From positions 270,667 through 334,666 of the forward strand of contig NZ_QUEP01000004.1 in assembly GCF_003478035.1 (NCBI RefSeq): DNA of 64,000 bases. The letters run 5' to 3'. The position numbers were made by a program, and so were the translations under genes. The DNA is from Clostridium sp. OF03-18AA. GTDB lineage: Bacteria; Bacillota; Clostridia; Lachnospirales; Lachnospiraceae. Of this stretch, positions 34,758-43,695 are shown piece by piece (positions within the stretch are counted from its first letter, which is position 1; the number at the start of each line of letters is the position of its first letter). The notes under the pieces were generated by a model, which did no database searches, was not told the DNA's origin, and worked only from the letters and a program-made list of their open reading frames with translations.

Positions 34758-35786
34758 ATGAGCCTTAAAATTGATCATATTACTAAAAAATTCGGAAATT
34801 TCACAGCATTAGATGATATTTCCCTGGAGATCCGTGACGGAGAATTTCTGGCGATCCTGGGGCCGTCCGGATGCGGAAAGACAACACTTCTCCGGATCAT
34901 CGGCGGATTTGAGGCGCCGACCGAGGGGAGCATCCTGAAGGACGGGGAGATCTTTTCTTCCCAGAATGAAAATGTTCCTGTGGAGAAGAGAAATCTCGGA
35001 ATGGTATTCCAGTCGTTTGCTCTCTGGCCGCACATGACCGTGCGGGAGCATGTGGAGTTTCCGTTAAACAGTAAGCGCTGTACCATGACGGAGGACGAAA
35101 AACGGAAAGCCGTGGACCAGGCGATCGAGGCGGTGGGACTTTCCACGATGGAAAAGCGGTATCCGGGGGAGCTCTCAGGCGGACAGAAACAGCGCGTCTC
35201 CCTGGCGCGCGCCATTGTCGCGAAGCCGTCGATCCTTCTGATGGATGAGCCGCTCAGCGCTCTTGACGCGGAGTTAAAGATCAGCATGCGCCGGGAGATC
35301 CAGAACATTCACAAGCTCACGGGGGCAACGATCATCTATGTGACGCACGATCAGAGTGAGGCGCTCGCCATGGCGGACCGGATCCTGATCATGAAGAGCG
35401 GAAAGATCGAGCAGCTTGACACGCCGGAGCAGGTTTACTGCAATCCGCAGACGGAATTTGCGGCGACGTTTGTCAGCAAATGCAATCTCGTGAAGGGAAA
35501 GTGGCTCGGAAACATGTTCAAGGTGGAGAACCAGGACGTTGTCTTCGAGACAGAACCGGCGGCGAAGGAATTTCTTGTCAAGGGACTCTGTCCGGTGCGC
35601 CCGGAGGAGTTCGAGATCAGCTGTGACGGAAACGGGATCCGCGGGGATATCGTGAACCGACAGTACAACGGCCGTGAGATCCACTACGCGGTCCGGACAA
35701 CGGATGCGGTCTATAACGTCTACACCGGACAGGGACAGCTCTACAACGAAGGCGAGACGATCTATTTAAGAAAGAAGGCAGGCTGA
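34758..35786 (+). CDS. ABC transporter ATP-binding protein (FbpC/AfuC type)
   Basis: 342 residues from the ATG at 34758; the frame extends upstream but without a start site. Walker A is GPSGCGKTT, the signature is LSGGQKQR, Walker B is SILLMDEPLSALD, and the switch histidine lies in YVTHDQSEA. A TOBE-like domain follows (about 240-342). It powers the fused permease upstream. GAGGAG lies about 14 bases before the start. The stop is followed within one base by the PHP gene. Confidence 0.92.
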   Translation: MSLKIDHITKKFGNFTALDDISLEIRDGEFLAILGPSGCGKTTLLRIIGGFEAPTEGSILKDGEIFSSQNENVPVEKRNLGMVFQSFALWPHMTVREHVEFPLNSKRCTMTEDEKRKAVDQAIEAVGLSTMEKRYPGELSGGQKQRVSLARAIVAKPSILLMDEPLSALDAELKISMRREIQNIHKLTGATIIYVTHDQSEALAMADRILIMKSGKIEQLDTPEQVYCNPQTEFAATFVSKCNLVKGKWLGNMFKVENQDVVFETEPAAKEFLVKGLCPVRPEEFEISCDGNGIRGDIVNRQYNGREIHYAVRTTDAVYNVYTGQGQLYNEGETIYLRKKAG

Positions 35787-35787
35787 T

Positions 35788-36507
35788 ATGGAACTGAGAG
35801 CACTGATGGATCTGCACACGCACACGCTGGCCAGCGGACATGCGTACAGTACGCTGAAGGAGAACCTGGAAGAGGCGAAAAAGATGGGGCTTGAGGTCCT
35901 TGGAACGAGTGAGCACGCGCGGATGATGCCGGGAACGGCACCGCTCATCTATTTCCAAAATTTTAAGGTGATTCCGAAGGAGGTGGATGGGGTCCGCCTG
36001 GTGAACGGGATCGAGGCGAATATTTTTGATGAACACGGCTCAATCGATGTGGAAGAGCCGCTCCTCTCAAAGATGGATTACATCATTGCAAGTCTTCATA
36101 CACCGTGTATCGCAAATCTTGGGATCGTGAAGAATACGGCGGCGCTCGTGGGCGCTGCCGAGAACCTGAATGTGACGGTCATCGGTCATCCGGATGATGA
36201 CCGGTATCCGATCGATCCGGATGAGGTTGCGGCTGCAGCTGCGGAAAACCATACGGCCATCGAGCTCAACAACGGGTCGTTAAATCCGCTTTCGACGAGG
36301 ATCAACGGACCGAAAAATATCAGGAAGGTCCTGGAGGCATGCAAAAAGTATCACACCATGGTGCTCATGGGGACGGACAGCCATATCTGCTATGAGATCG
36401 GACATTTTGAGGATTCGATGGTGCTGTTAAAGGAACTTGATTTTCCGGCGGAGCAGGTGATCAATTTCGATGTGGATAGGCTGGGGTATGTGCTGAGAAA
36501 GCATTGA
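35788..36507 (+). CDS. PHP-domain phosphatase (YcdX-like)
   Basis: 239 residues. PHP metal ligands can be read: MDLHTHTLASGHAYST at the start, GTSEHARMM, IEANIFD, IASLHTP, IGHPDD and MGTDSHICYEIG. The family includes the zinc phosphatase YcdX. It starts one base after the ABC ATPase stop, so it belongs to the same operon and could dephosphorylate the imported compound. The substrate is unknown. A terminator follows. Confidence 0.85.
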   Translation: MELRALMDLHTHTLASGHAYSTLKENLEEAKKMGLEVLGTSEHARMMPGTAPLIYFQNFKVIPKEVDGVRLVNGIEANIFDEHGSIDVEEPLLSKMDYIIASLHTPCIANLGIVKNTAALVGAAENLNVTVIGHPDDDRYPIDPDEVAAAAAENHTAIELNNGSLNPLSTRINGPKNIRKVLEACKKYHTMVLMGTDSHICYEIGHFEDSMVLLKELDFPAEQVINFDVDRLGYVLRKH

Positions 36508-36538
36508 GAACAGGTTGGGAATAGAGCAACGAAAAAGG

Positions 36539-36569
36539 GCGATCATATTGTAACAATATGGTCGCTTTT
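36539..36569 (+). terminator. Terminator after the import cluster
   Basis: GCGATCATATTG (36539-36550) pairs with CAATATGGTCGC (36554-36565) around TAA, followed by TTTT. Confidence 0.8.
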
Positions 36570-36686
36570 CGTATATCAAGCGACAGGGGCCAGTGACAGG
36601 GGAAAAGGCGCAGCTTGACCAGCAGTGGCATCTCTGATAGAATGGATGGCAGAAAATGATCAAATGTACAGTTCACGGAGGCGGTT

Positions 36687-37664
36687 ATGCAGACATTAAA
36701 CCAGGATATCAAAGAGAAAACATTTAAGCGGGTCTATCTGCTGTTTGGGGATGAACCGTTTCTTGTGAACAGTTATAAAAAGCGTCTCCGGGAGGCGATT
36801 GCCGGGGATGACACGATGAATTACAACTATTTTGAGGGCAAGGGGCCGGACGTGAAGGAGATCATAAGTCTCGCGGACACCATGCCTTTTTTTGCTGAGC
36901 GGCGGCTTGTGATGGTCGACGGCAGCGGATTTTTCAAGAACAGTGCGCCGGAGGAGCTTGTGAATTATATCGCGGAGATCCCGGAATCGACCTGCATGGT
37001 CTTTGTGGAGAGCGAGGTCGATAAGAGGAACAAGCTTTATAAGAAGGTCAAGGACAATGGATATGCGGCAGAGTTAAAGAAGCAGGATGCGGATCAGCTC
37101 ATGCGCTGGGCGGCGGGGATCCTCGCAAAGGACGGGAAGAAGATCACTCGCCAGGTCATGGAGTATTTTATGGAGCGGACCGGGGATGATATGGAGAATA
37201 TCCGGATGGAGCTGGAGAAGCTGATCTGCTACACGATGGGGCGCGAGGTGATCACGAAGGAGGACGTCGAGGCGGTCGGGACGGTTCATGTCACGAACCG
37301 GATCTTTGAGATGGTGACGGCGATCGTCGCGGGGAATACGAGGAAGGCAATGGATCTCTATGAGGATCTTCTGACTTTGAAGGAGCCGCCGATGAGGATC
37401 ATGTTTCTGATCGCGAAGCAGTTTAACCAGCTTCTGCAGGTGAAGGAGCTTGCGGGGAAGGGCGCCCAGAAGGGGGAGATCGCTTCGAAGGTGAAGGTGC
37501 CGCCGTTTGTGGCGGGGAAGCTGATCGCGCAGGCGAGGGCGTTTTCGCGGGAGCAGATCCTTTCTTATGTGGAGTTTTGCGTGGAATCGGAGGAAGCGGT
37601 GAAGACGGGGAGGTTGTCGGATCGGTTGGCGGTGGAGTTGTTGATCGCTAGGAAGTACCGGTAG
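36687..37664 (+). CDS. holA: DNA polymerase III delta subunit
   Basis: 325 residues. YLLFGDEPFLVNSYKKRLRE at the start is the delta-subunit AAA+-like fold (lacking a working P-loop), and the C-terminal FLIAKQFNQLLQVKEL region is typical HolA. Delta opens the beta clamp during clamp loading. GGAGG precedes the ATG. Position upstream of rpsT, gpr, spoIIP and lepA matches the common Firmicute order. Codons at the 3' end are unusually GTG/GGG-rich, similar to gpr. Confidence 0.93.
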   Translation: MQTLNQDIKEKTFKRVYLLFGDEPFLVNSYKKRLREAIAGDDTMNYNYFEGKGPDVKEIISLADTMPFFAERRLVMVDGSGFFKNSAPEELVNYIAEIPESTCMVFVESEVDKRNKLYKKVKDNGYAAELKKQDADQLMRWAAGILAKDGKKITRQVMEYFMERTGDDMENIRMELEKLICYTMGREVITKEDVEAVGTVHVTNRIFEMVTAIVAGNTRKAMDLYEDLLTLKEPPMRIMFLIAKQFNQLLQVKELAGKGAQKGEIASKVKVPPFVAGKLIAQARAFSREQILSYVEFCVESEEAVKTGRLSDRLAVELLIARKYR

Positions 37665-37705
37665 GTATGGCGGAAAGTTAGCTTTAGAAACTTGGCGAAA
37701 GGTAC

Positions 37706-37912
37706 GCGCCGGCCTGCCTTCAGACTCAGGCGCGAGTGGATTCCGGGGGCGGTTCCTCTAGGCTTGCGAAAAAATGCTAAGGGCGGAGAACAGAGGGCAC
37801 AACTCGCTGCGCTCAGACAAGTGCCCTCTGTTCTCCAACGCATTTTCCCGCGAGCCAAGAGGAAGCCAGAGCCCCTGGAATCAGGCGCCTGAGTCTGAAG
37901 GCAGACCGGCGC
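37706..37912. repeat. Long nested-hairpin repeat, family B, copy 1
   Basis: The 207 bp fold on themselves almost fully. The outer stem starts GCGCCGG (37706) and ends CCGGCGC (37912), continuing through CTGCCTTCAGACTCAGG. Inner stems include TTCCTCT facing AGAGGAA and GGAGAACAGAGGGCAC facing GTGCCCTCTGTTCTCC. The terminal loop AACTCGCTGCGCTCAGACAA and the internal-loop bases TAAGGG/AAC are shared with all other copies. It lies between convergent holA and rpsT. Confidence 0.9.
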
Positions 37913-37936
37913 TGGGTGTTGGATTGGCGAGGGGAC

Positions 37937-38143
37937 GCGCAGGTATGACTTCAGCCACAGGCGCGAGTGGATTTCTGGGGCGGTTCCTCTAGGCTTGCGA
38001 AAAAATGCTAAGGGCGGAGAACAGAGGGCACAACTCGCTGCGCTCAGACAAGTGCCCTCTGTTCTCCAACGCATTTTCCCGCGAGCCAAGAGGAAGCCAA
38101 AGCCCCCGGAATCAGGCGCCAGAGTCTGAAGCCATACCTGCGC
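37937..38143. repeat. Long nested-hairpin repeat, family B, copy 2
   Basis: A second complete copy 24 bp after copy 1. Inner stems and loop are nearly identical to copy 1, but the outer stem is a different sequence, GCGCAGGTATG facing CATACCTGCGC, still paired. The difference on both arms shows that pairing, not sequence, is kept. Confidence 0.9.
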
Positions 38144-38244
38144 TGTGTAGTGGCGGGAGTGAAAAAAAGAACCGCCGGTTCCGACACACCCTCGGAATCA
38201 GCGGTTCTTTTTTATTTATGCGTAATAATCCAGTTCGATGATAA

Positions 38245-38508
38245 TTAAGCCATTGCGCTTACAGCTTTAGCCAAACGGGATACTTTTCTGGAAGCGGTAT
38301 TCTTGTGATATACGCCCTTGGAAGTAGCCTTGTCGATCTCGCTTGTAGCAGCAAGAAGTGCAGCCTGTGCAGCAGCCTTGTCGCCAGCAGTAATTGCAGC
38401 TTCTACCTTCTTAACGAAAGTTTTCACTTTGGATCTGATTGCTTTGTTTCTAGCAGCTCTTGTCTCTGCTACTACGATTCTTTTCTTTGCAGATTTGATG
38501 TTAGCCAA
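38245..38508 (-). CDS. rpsT: 30S ribosomal protein S20
   Basis: 87 residues, beginning [10 protein letters not shown] (L being the TTG start, read as Met) and continuing with [18 protein letters not shown], typical S20. GGAGG lies eight bases before the TTG at 38508; an ATG five codons upstream overlaps that site and is rejected. S20 binds 16S rRNA early in 30S assembly. The reverse orientation next to gpr matches other Firmicutes. Confidence 0.97.
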   Translation of the reverse strand: MANIKSAKKRIVVAETRAARNKAIRSKVKTFVKKVEAAITAGDKAAAQAALLAATSEIDKATSKGVYHKNTASRKVSRLAKAVSAMA

Positions 38509-38599
38509 TCTGTACACCTCCATATTATTTTAAAAATTATCTCTGTTTGTTTTGCATCAAAGCCTGGACACGGACAGTTCAATGTAAACATACTATTAC

Positions 38600-38628
38600 A
38601 TTCTAGCGAATATTTCCCAGGATGTCAA
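38600..38628 (-). promoter_or_regulatory. Sigma-A promoter of rpsT
   Basis: On the minus strand TTGACA (38628-38623) and TAGAAT (38605-38600) are 17 bp apart. The leader to the TTG start is about 85 nt. Confidence 0.8.
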
Positions 38629-38662
38629 TACATAAATTGCTTTTTTCGAGAGAAAAATAAGA

Positions 38663-38960
38663 GAGTCTGGTTACTTTTCTTTGGTAGGAATTTTCAGAAC
38701 TGAAAATTCCGTATGATACAGTGGAGACCGCGGATTTTGCCGATTTGGAATGCGAAGCATCGGCAAAATCGAGTTATAGTGCGCGGGCACTATAACTGAG
38801 TCTGGTTACTTTTCTTTGGTAGGAATTTTCAGAACTGAAAATTCCGTATGATACAGTGGAGACCGCGGATTTTGCCGATTTGGAATGCGAAGCATCGGCA
38901 AAATCGAGTTATAGTGCGCAGGCACTATAACTGAGAATGTTTACTTTTCGTGGGTAGGAA
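38663..38960 (+). repeat. Family A tandem array: two 135-bp units plus a truncated third
   Basis: Units start at 38663, 38798 and 38933 (period 135 bp). Units 1 and 2 differ at one base. Each holds three hairpins: GGAATTTTCAG facing CTGAAAATTCC, GATTTTGCCGAT facing ATCGGCAAAATC, and AGTTATAGTGC facing GCACTATAACT. The third unit breaks off after GGTAGGAA, which continues into GGAG to form the gpr ribosome-binding site. No gene lies in this 464-bp gap. Confidence 0.9.
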
Positions 38961-38972
38961 GGAGAAGATGCT

Positions 38973-40100
38973 ATGAGGCAGGCGGATGTTGATTTTGTGG
39001 TGCGGACGGATCTGGCGATCGAGGAGCGGGAGCGGGTCTGGGAGAGCGGGAGTGAGATCGCGGGGGTCCGGATGCGGGAGTGGGAAGCGGCGGACGCAGG
39101 GATCCGGGTGACGGAGGTCTTGGTGTGTGATGAGAGAGGGGAAGAGGCGCTCGGAAAGCCGGTCGGTGTGTATCTGACGCTGGATGCGCCGTCGCTTGCG
39201 AAGAAGGACGAGGATTACCACAGGGAGGTCTCGGAGGAGTTATCGGGGCTTTTGCGGGGGATGTTTGTGGATCATGGGCTTGAGGCGGAGCGGATGGAGC
39301 GGCCGGTGAGGACGCTGGTCGTGGGGCTTGGAAATCCGGAGGCGACGCCGGATGCGCTGGGACCGAAGGTGCTGGAGCATCTCCAGGCGACGCGGCATCT
39401 GGCGATGGAGTACGGGACGGATTTTTGCTGGAAGCATGGATATCCGATCCTGAGTGGGATCACACCGGGAGTCATGGCGCAGACGGGGATGGAGACGGCG
39501 GAGATCGTAAAGGGGATTGTGCGGGAGACAGAGCCGGATGCCGTTATCGTTGTGGATGCGCTGGCGGCCAGGAGTGCGGGGAGACTCGGAGTCACGGTGC
39601 AGCTTGCCGATACGGGGATCCGACCGGGATCCGGGGTCGGAAATCACCGGAGCGGGCTGACGGAGGAGACGCTGGGGATCCCGGTCTTTGCGATCGGGAT
39701 TCCGATGGTTGTCGGGGCGGCGGCGATCGTGTACGACACGGTCGGGGCGATGACGGAGATGTTGAGAGAGCGGGTGGAATGCGGATCCGGTGATGAGGAG
39801 AAAGGAACAAAGAAAGAAAAAACGAAGAAAGAAGCAATCAAGACCGAAGAAACAGAGGAAGATAAGGAAACGCGAAAAAACGGTGGAAAATGGACGAAGG
39901 AAGAGCCCCGGAGAAGAGAGGAAAAGCGGATGATACCGGAAATGCTCCGGGTTGAGGAGGCTTTTGAACTCGTCAAGGAACTTTTAAAACCGGATCTTGG
40001 TCCCATGTATGTGACTCCGCACGATATTGATGAGCGGGTGGATTTTCTGAGCTATACGATATCGGAGGCGATCCATGGGGCGCTGTTTTACAATAAATGA
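38973..40100 (+). CDS. gpr: Germination protease GPR
   Basis: 375 residues. The autoprocessing region VRTDLAIEERE (9-20) is present, and the catalytic core has VVGLGNPEATPDALGPKV, ISGITPGVMAQTGMET, VDALAARS and GVGNHRSGL. GPR degrades small acid-soluble spore proteins during germination. Residues about 271-320 are an inserted Lys/Glu/Thr-rich stretch before the normal C-terminus (LLKPDLGPMYVTPHDIDE). GGAAGGAG precedes the ATG and is formed at the end of a truncated repeat. Codon use is markedly GGG/GCG-rich. It pairs with spoIIP downstream. Confidence 0.95.
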   Translation: MRQADVDFVVRTDLAIEERERVWESGSEIAGVRMREWEAADAGIRVTEVLVCDERGEEALGKPVGVYLTLDAPSLAKKDEDYHREVSEELSGLLRGMFVDHGLEAERMERPVRTLVVGLGNPEATPDALGPKVLEHLQATRHLAMEYGTDFCWKHGYPILSGITPGVMAQTGMETAEIVKGIVRETEPDAVIVVDALAARSAGRLGVTVQLADTGIRPGSGVGNHRSGLTEETLGIPVFAIGIPMVVGAAAIVYDTVGAMTEMLRERVECGSGDEEKGTKKEKTKKEAIKTEETEEDKETRKNGGKWTKEEPRRREEKRMIPEMLRVEEAFELVKELLKPDLGPMYVTPHDIDERVDFLSYTISEAIHGALFYNK

Positions 40101-40106
40101 AAAAGG

Positions 40107-40214
40107 GTAACTGTTCAGCAGATCTGTGCACTTGCTGCGTTGACTGTAATAAATCTGCTATGCATCCGAAGGAAGCTCCAGGGAGGTTCCTGTAGGCGTG
40201 TAATGAACAGTTAC
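40107..40214. repeat. Inverted-repeat element, family C, copy 1
   Basis: GTAACTGTTCA (40107-40117) faces TGAACAGTTAC (40204-40214); inside, GCAGAT (40118-40123) faces ATCTGC (40153-40158). The part CTGTGCACTTGCTGCGTTGAC is also found, with small changes, at 43714. It occupies much of the 338-bp gap between gpr and spoIIP. Confidence 0.7.
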
Positions 40215-40438
40215 GAAAAATGATTCCGTTACAGGAGCTGATGGAAAGTGTGTGCGAAATTTATCCGAAATGAGATAAGAAAAATCCAGTGAAGAAAATG
40301 CGATTTCTTCAGCAGCGATAGCGTGATGTACTCGAAAAAAGCAGCAGACTTGATTGGTATCCGGCGATCGGGCGTAAAGGTACTGAATCACCGCTCTTGC
40401 ACATAAAATGTAAGGAAACGGCGGGCCGGGCGGTAAGG

Positions 40439-41827
40439 ATGAGGCGGAGATGGTACTATTTTAAGCGGATGCTTCAGGCGGACCGCCGGTTTGTCGTGCA
40501 GATGTTCGGGAATTTACTGGGAGTCCTCCGGTATGCCGGGCTGTGGATCGGGATCGCGGCGGTATGTGCGGCAGTTTTATATCTGGGGAGAAAAGTTTTT
40601 TCGGTTTCGCTGGGTAAATTTTATGAGGATCATGCGGTACAGATCGCTGACGATATTGTGCGGGGATTTCTTCCTGCGTGGAAAGAAGATGAAGGCGTAT
40701 CGTTTTTCCGGGAAAGTCGGAAAAATGAAAACAGCGGGCTGAATGCGGAGTATGAAGAAATCTTCGGGATCGAAAATGAGAACGAGGCGATGCGGGCGGA
40801 ATGGATCGCAGGCAGGGAGGCTGGAGAGGAAGAATACAGGGACGAAAGCGGGAAAATGATACAGGAAAACGGGGACGAAAGCGGGCAAACAATACAGGAA
40901 GGCGGAAATGCGAACGAGGGAATAAAAGAGGGGATGAACGGAGGACTAGACGAAAGCAGTCTATCAGAACAAACCGAAAGCGGGCAGCTTCATGAGGAAA
41001 GAGCTGCATCGGATGACAATCTCCTGGCATCCGGAATTTTCAACACCGGAAATTCCGGCATTATATTAGAAAAACTGAATGATTACGACTATCTGATGAA
41101 AAAATTCTATAATGTCCATCCGACCACGACGGCGAGCCGTGATCTGATGCAGGCAGAAACATTTCTGTCCACCGATCTTTCCATCGAAAAGAATGCGGAC
41201 AGTCCGCAGATCCTGATCTACCACACCCACTCCCAGGAGACTTACGCGGATTATCCGGAAAATCCGGAGGCGGATGTGATCCATCTGGGAGAGGAGCTGG
41301 CGGTCCTTTTGCGGGAACGCGGTTACAACGTGTTTCATGATGAGAGTGTTTACGATTATCGGGACGGAAAGCTGGACCGGAGTGCGGCGTATACCTATGC
41401 ACTTGATGGGATCACGGGACTTTTACAGAAATATCCGTCCATCGAAGTGGTTTTAGATATCCACAGGGACGGCGTTGCGGATGGTACGAGACTTGTGACG
41501 GAACTCGGCGGGAGCGAGACGGCAAAACTCATGTTTTTCAATGGGACGTCCATGAGCCCGGACGGACCGATCGAATATCTTCCGAATCCGAATCTCAGAG
41601 AAAACCTGGCATTCAGCTTCCAGATGCAGCTTCTGGCGGATGGAAAATATCCGGGACTGATGAGAAAGATCTATTTAAAAGGCCTCCGCTATAATGAGCA
41701 TGTCCGGGCGCGCTCCGCCCTGATCGAGGTGGGCGCGCAGACAAACACATACGCGGAGGCGAAGGCGGCGATGGAGCCGCTTGCAGATATCCTGGATCTT
41801 GTGTTGGATCATGGACAGGGAGATTAA
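40439..41827 (+). CDS. spoIIP: Stage II sporulation protein P, cell-wall amidase
   Basis: 462 residues from the ATG at 40439; a TTG at 40397 is an alternative, and neither has a strong ribosome-binding site. One membrane helix (about 33-53) precedes a variable charged region (about 85-200) with imperfect repeats like DESGQTIQE. The amidase domain has ILIYHTHSQETYADYPE, VVLDIHRDGV, and ALIEVGAQTNTYAEA, holding the Zn ligands. SpoIIP works with SpoIID and SpoIIM to thin septal peptidoglycan during engulfment. It follows gpr as in Bacillus. Confidence 0.93.
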   Translation: MRRRWYYFKRMLQADRRFVVQMFGNLLGVLRYAGLWIGIAAVCAAVLYLGRKVFSVSLGKFYEDHAVQIADDIVRGFLPAWKEDEGVSFFRESRKNENSGLNAEYEEIFGIENENEAMRAEWIAGREAGEEEYRDESGKMIQENGDESGQTIQEGGNANEGIKEGMNGGLDESSLSEQTESGQLHEERAASDDNLLASGIFNTGNSGIILEKLNDYDYLMKKFYNVHPTTTASRDLMQAETFLSTDLSIEKNADSPQILIYHTHSQETYADYPENPEADVIHLGEELAVLLRERGYNVFHDESVYDYRDGKLDRSAAYTYALDGITGLLQKYPSIEVVLDIHRDGVADGTRLVTELGGSETAKLMFFNGTSMSPDGPIEYLPNPNLRENLAFSFQMQLLADGKYPGLMRKIYLKGLRYNEHVRARSALIEVGAQTNTYAEAKAAMEPLADILDLVLDHGQGD

Positions 41828-41861
41828 AAAATCCGAAGGCCAGGTGACTGCCGGGATTTCC

Positions 41862-43220
41862 TTACATACTGATCTTCTTTTCCCACTTTCCGGACATATA
41901 ATAAAGCTCGACGAGAATGGATGCCACGATCCATCCGATCGGATAACCGAAGCCGACAACTGCGGCCGTGTTGCAGATCGAGGTTGCAATATAGAGATAG
42001 ATCTGGCGGAACAGGACAAAGGAGAACAGCATGATCAGCATCGGAGTCCTGGAATCACCGGCTCCTCGCATGGCTCCTGCGACAACCTGGTTCGGGCAGC
42101 AGAACGCGAGCATGAAGACGTTCATCCGGAGAAACATGGTTCCGTAGCGGACCACATCCGGCTCCTGGTTAAAGATCGCGACAAGGCTCGGGGCGAACAG
42201 GAAGAGGACGGCGGCGCTTGCGAACGTGATAATGAGAGCGAGGCGCATCGCGACACCGGTACCTTTTTTGGCCCTCGGAAGGTTTCCGGCACCGAGGTTC
42301 TGACTCATGAAGGTCGTGGAAGCCTGACCGATACTCTGCATCGGAAGAAAGACGAACTGGTCGATCTTCGAATAACTGCTCCATCCGGCCATACAGCTCG
42401 AACCGAAGGTGTTGATGTAGGACTGGACATACACGTTTGAGAATGAGGTCAGCGACTGCTGGAATCCGGTCGGAAGTCCGATCATGAGGATCTGCTTGAA
42501 GATTCCTTTGTCGATCCGCAGATCACGCCAGGTAAGTCTGTAATTTTCCGTGCTGCGGGAGAGGACGACGAGTACCAGGGCAGCGGAGATGAACTGGGAG
42601 ATGATCGTCGCGTAGGCAACGCCCTCGATCGCCATTCCGAAGCCGACCACAAAGAGGAGGTCGAGCGCGATGTTCATGACGCTGGAGAGACAGAGGAAGT
42701 AGAGGGGACGTTTCGTATCGCCCACCGCGCGCAGGATCGCACTTCCCATATTGTATACAAGAAGACCGAACACGCCGGAAAAATAGATTTCAAGGTACAC
42801 GGACGCAGACGGAAGGACATCCTCCGGTGTGGACATGAATTCCAGCATATACGGGGTGACCCAGATGCCGAGTCCGGTCAGGAGAATTCCGCAGATGAAA
42901 GTCAGCGCCATCGTCGTCTCGACTGCGATGTGGAGTTTTTCATCATCGTGCGCTCCGTAGTAGCGGCTGATCACGACGCCGGCGCCGACGGAAGTTCCTG
43001 TGAAGAACATGACGATCATGTTGATGATACTTGTTGTGGACCCAACAGCGGCGAGGGCGTGGGAGCCGACGAAGTTTCCGACGACGAGGCTGTCTACGGT
43101 GTTGTAGAGCTGCTGAAAGAGATTTCCGATCACAAGCGGAACCGCGAACATGATGAGAAGTTTCGTGATGGAACCGGATGTCATGTCCATGGATTTTTGT
43201 TTTTTAGGGGTATGGTTCAT
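41862..43220 (-). CDS. MATE family efflux transporter
   Basis: 452 residues, about 12 membrane helices in two MatE halves. The start, KLLIMFAVPLVIGNLFQQLYNTVDSLVVG, and LPTGFQQSLTSFSNVYVQSY in the second half are typical of the DinF/NorM-like MATE proteins in Clostridia. These export cationic drugs or metabolites in exchange for Na+ or H+. AAGGAG precedes the ATG. It is inserted in reverse between spoIIP and lepA, which are adjacent in many relatives. The substrate cannot be told. Confidence 0.92.
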   Translation of the reverse strand: MNHTPKKQKSMDMTSGSITKLLIMFAVPLVIGNLFQQLYNTVDSLVVGNFVGSHALAAVGSTTSIINMIVMFFTGTSVGAGVVISRYYGAHDDEKLHIAVETTMALTFICGILLTGLGIWVTPYMLEFMSTPEDVLPSASVYLEIYFSGVFGLLVYNMGSAILRAVGDTKRPLYFLCLSSVMNIALDLLFVVGFGMAIEGVAYATIISQFISAALVLVVLSRSTENYRLTWRDLRIDKGIFKQILMIGLPTGFQQSLTSFSNVYVQSYINTFGSSCMAGWSSYSKIDQFVFLPMQSIGQASTTFMSQNLGAGNLPRAKKGTGVAMRLALIITFASAAVLFLFAPSLVAIFNQEPDVVRYGTMFLRMNVFMLAFCCPNQVVAGAMRGAGDSRTPMLIMLFSFVLFRQIYLYIATSICNTAAVVGFGYPIGWIVASILVELYYMSGKWEKKISM

Positions 43221-43581
43221 AGCGGGTTCTCCTTGGCGTGACGCAAAAGGCTGCAGTAGTTACCGGATATGTTTCCAAAATGGAGAGTCATGCAGGATCC
43301 TGTCCGGATATCGCAGCAGGAAAATGGTGGACGGGTGACAAAAGAGGGACCGGGAGCAGAAATCCCAGTCAATGAAATGAATGTCAAGTTCATGTAAAGA
43401 ATGTTAATTAAAGTCTAAATCAGAACGGTTGGAATGTCAATTGCTTTAACAAAACCTGTAAAAATGAAAAATTGCAAGGTAAATATTTGCGAAGGAAGAC
43501 CCGGGATCATAAATACTGAAAGTGAGACCATGGCTCCCGGAAAAACCGGCAAAATCTGCGGGCGGTCATGTTCAGAACTGC

Positions 43582-43610
43582 TTGCGCATGAAGGCAAATA
43601 ATGCTATATT
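43582..43610 (+). promoter_or_regulatory. Candidate promoter of lepA
   Basis: TTGCGC (43582-43587) and TATATT (43605-43610), 17-bp spacer, with TG at 43602-43603 giving an extended -10. The leader would be about 290 nt and would include the family C repeat. Nothing else is recognised in the 684-bp gap 43221-43904. Confidence 0.55.
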
Positions 43611-43695
43611 TAATATGATAAATTGCCATTTCTGCCCCCATCAGCCTGCTCAGGGAATCTGATGGGAAAATGAATGCGATAAATATAGAAGAAAG

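Noticed and set aside
37565..38089. 174-residue minus-strand ORF with an internally repeated protein sequence
   Set aside because: The protein repeat simply follows from the two adjacent family B hairpin repeats and the end of holA; there is no ribosome-binding site or family match.
40385..40409. Sigma-E or sigma-G type promoter before spoIIP (GAATCA and CATAAAAT)
   Set aside because: The -10-like box is suggestive, but the 11-bp spacer does not fit either sporulation sigma factor.
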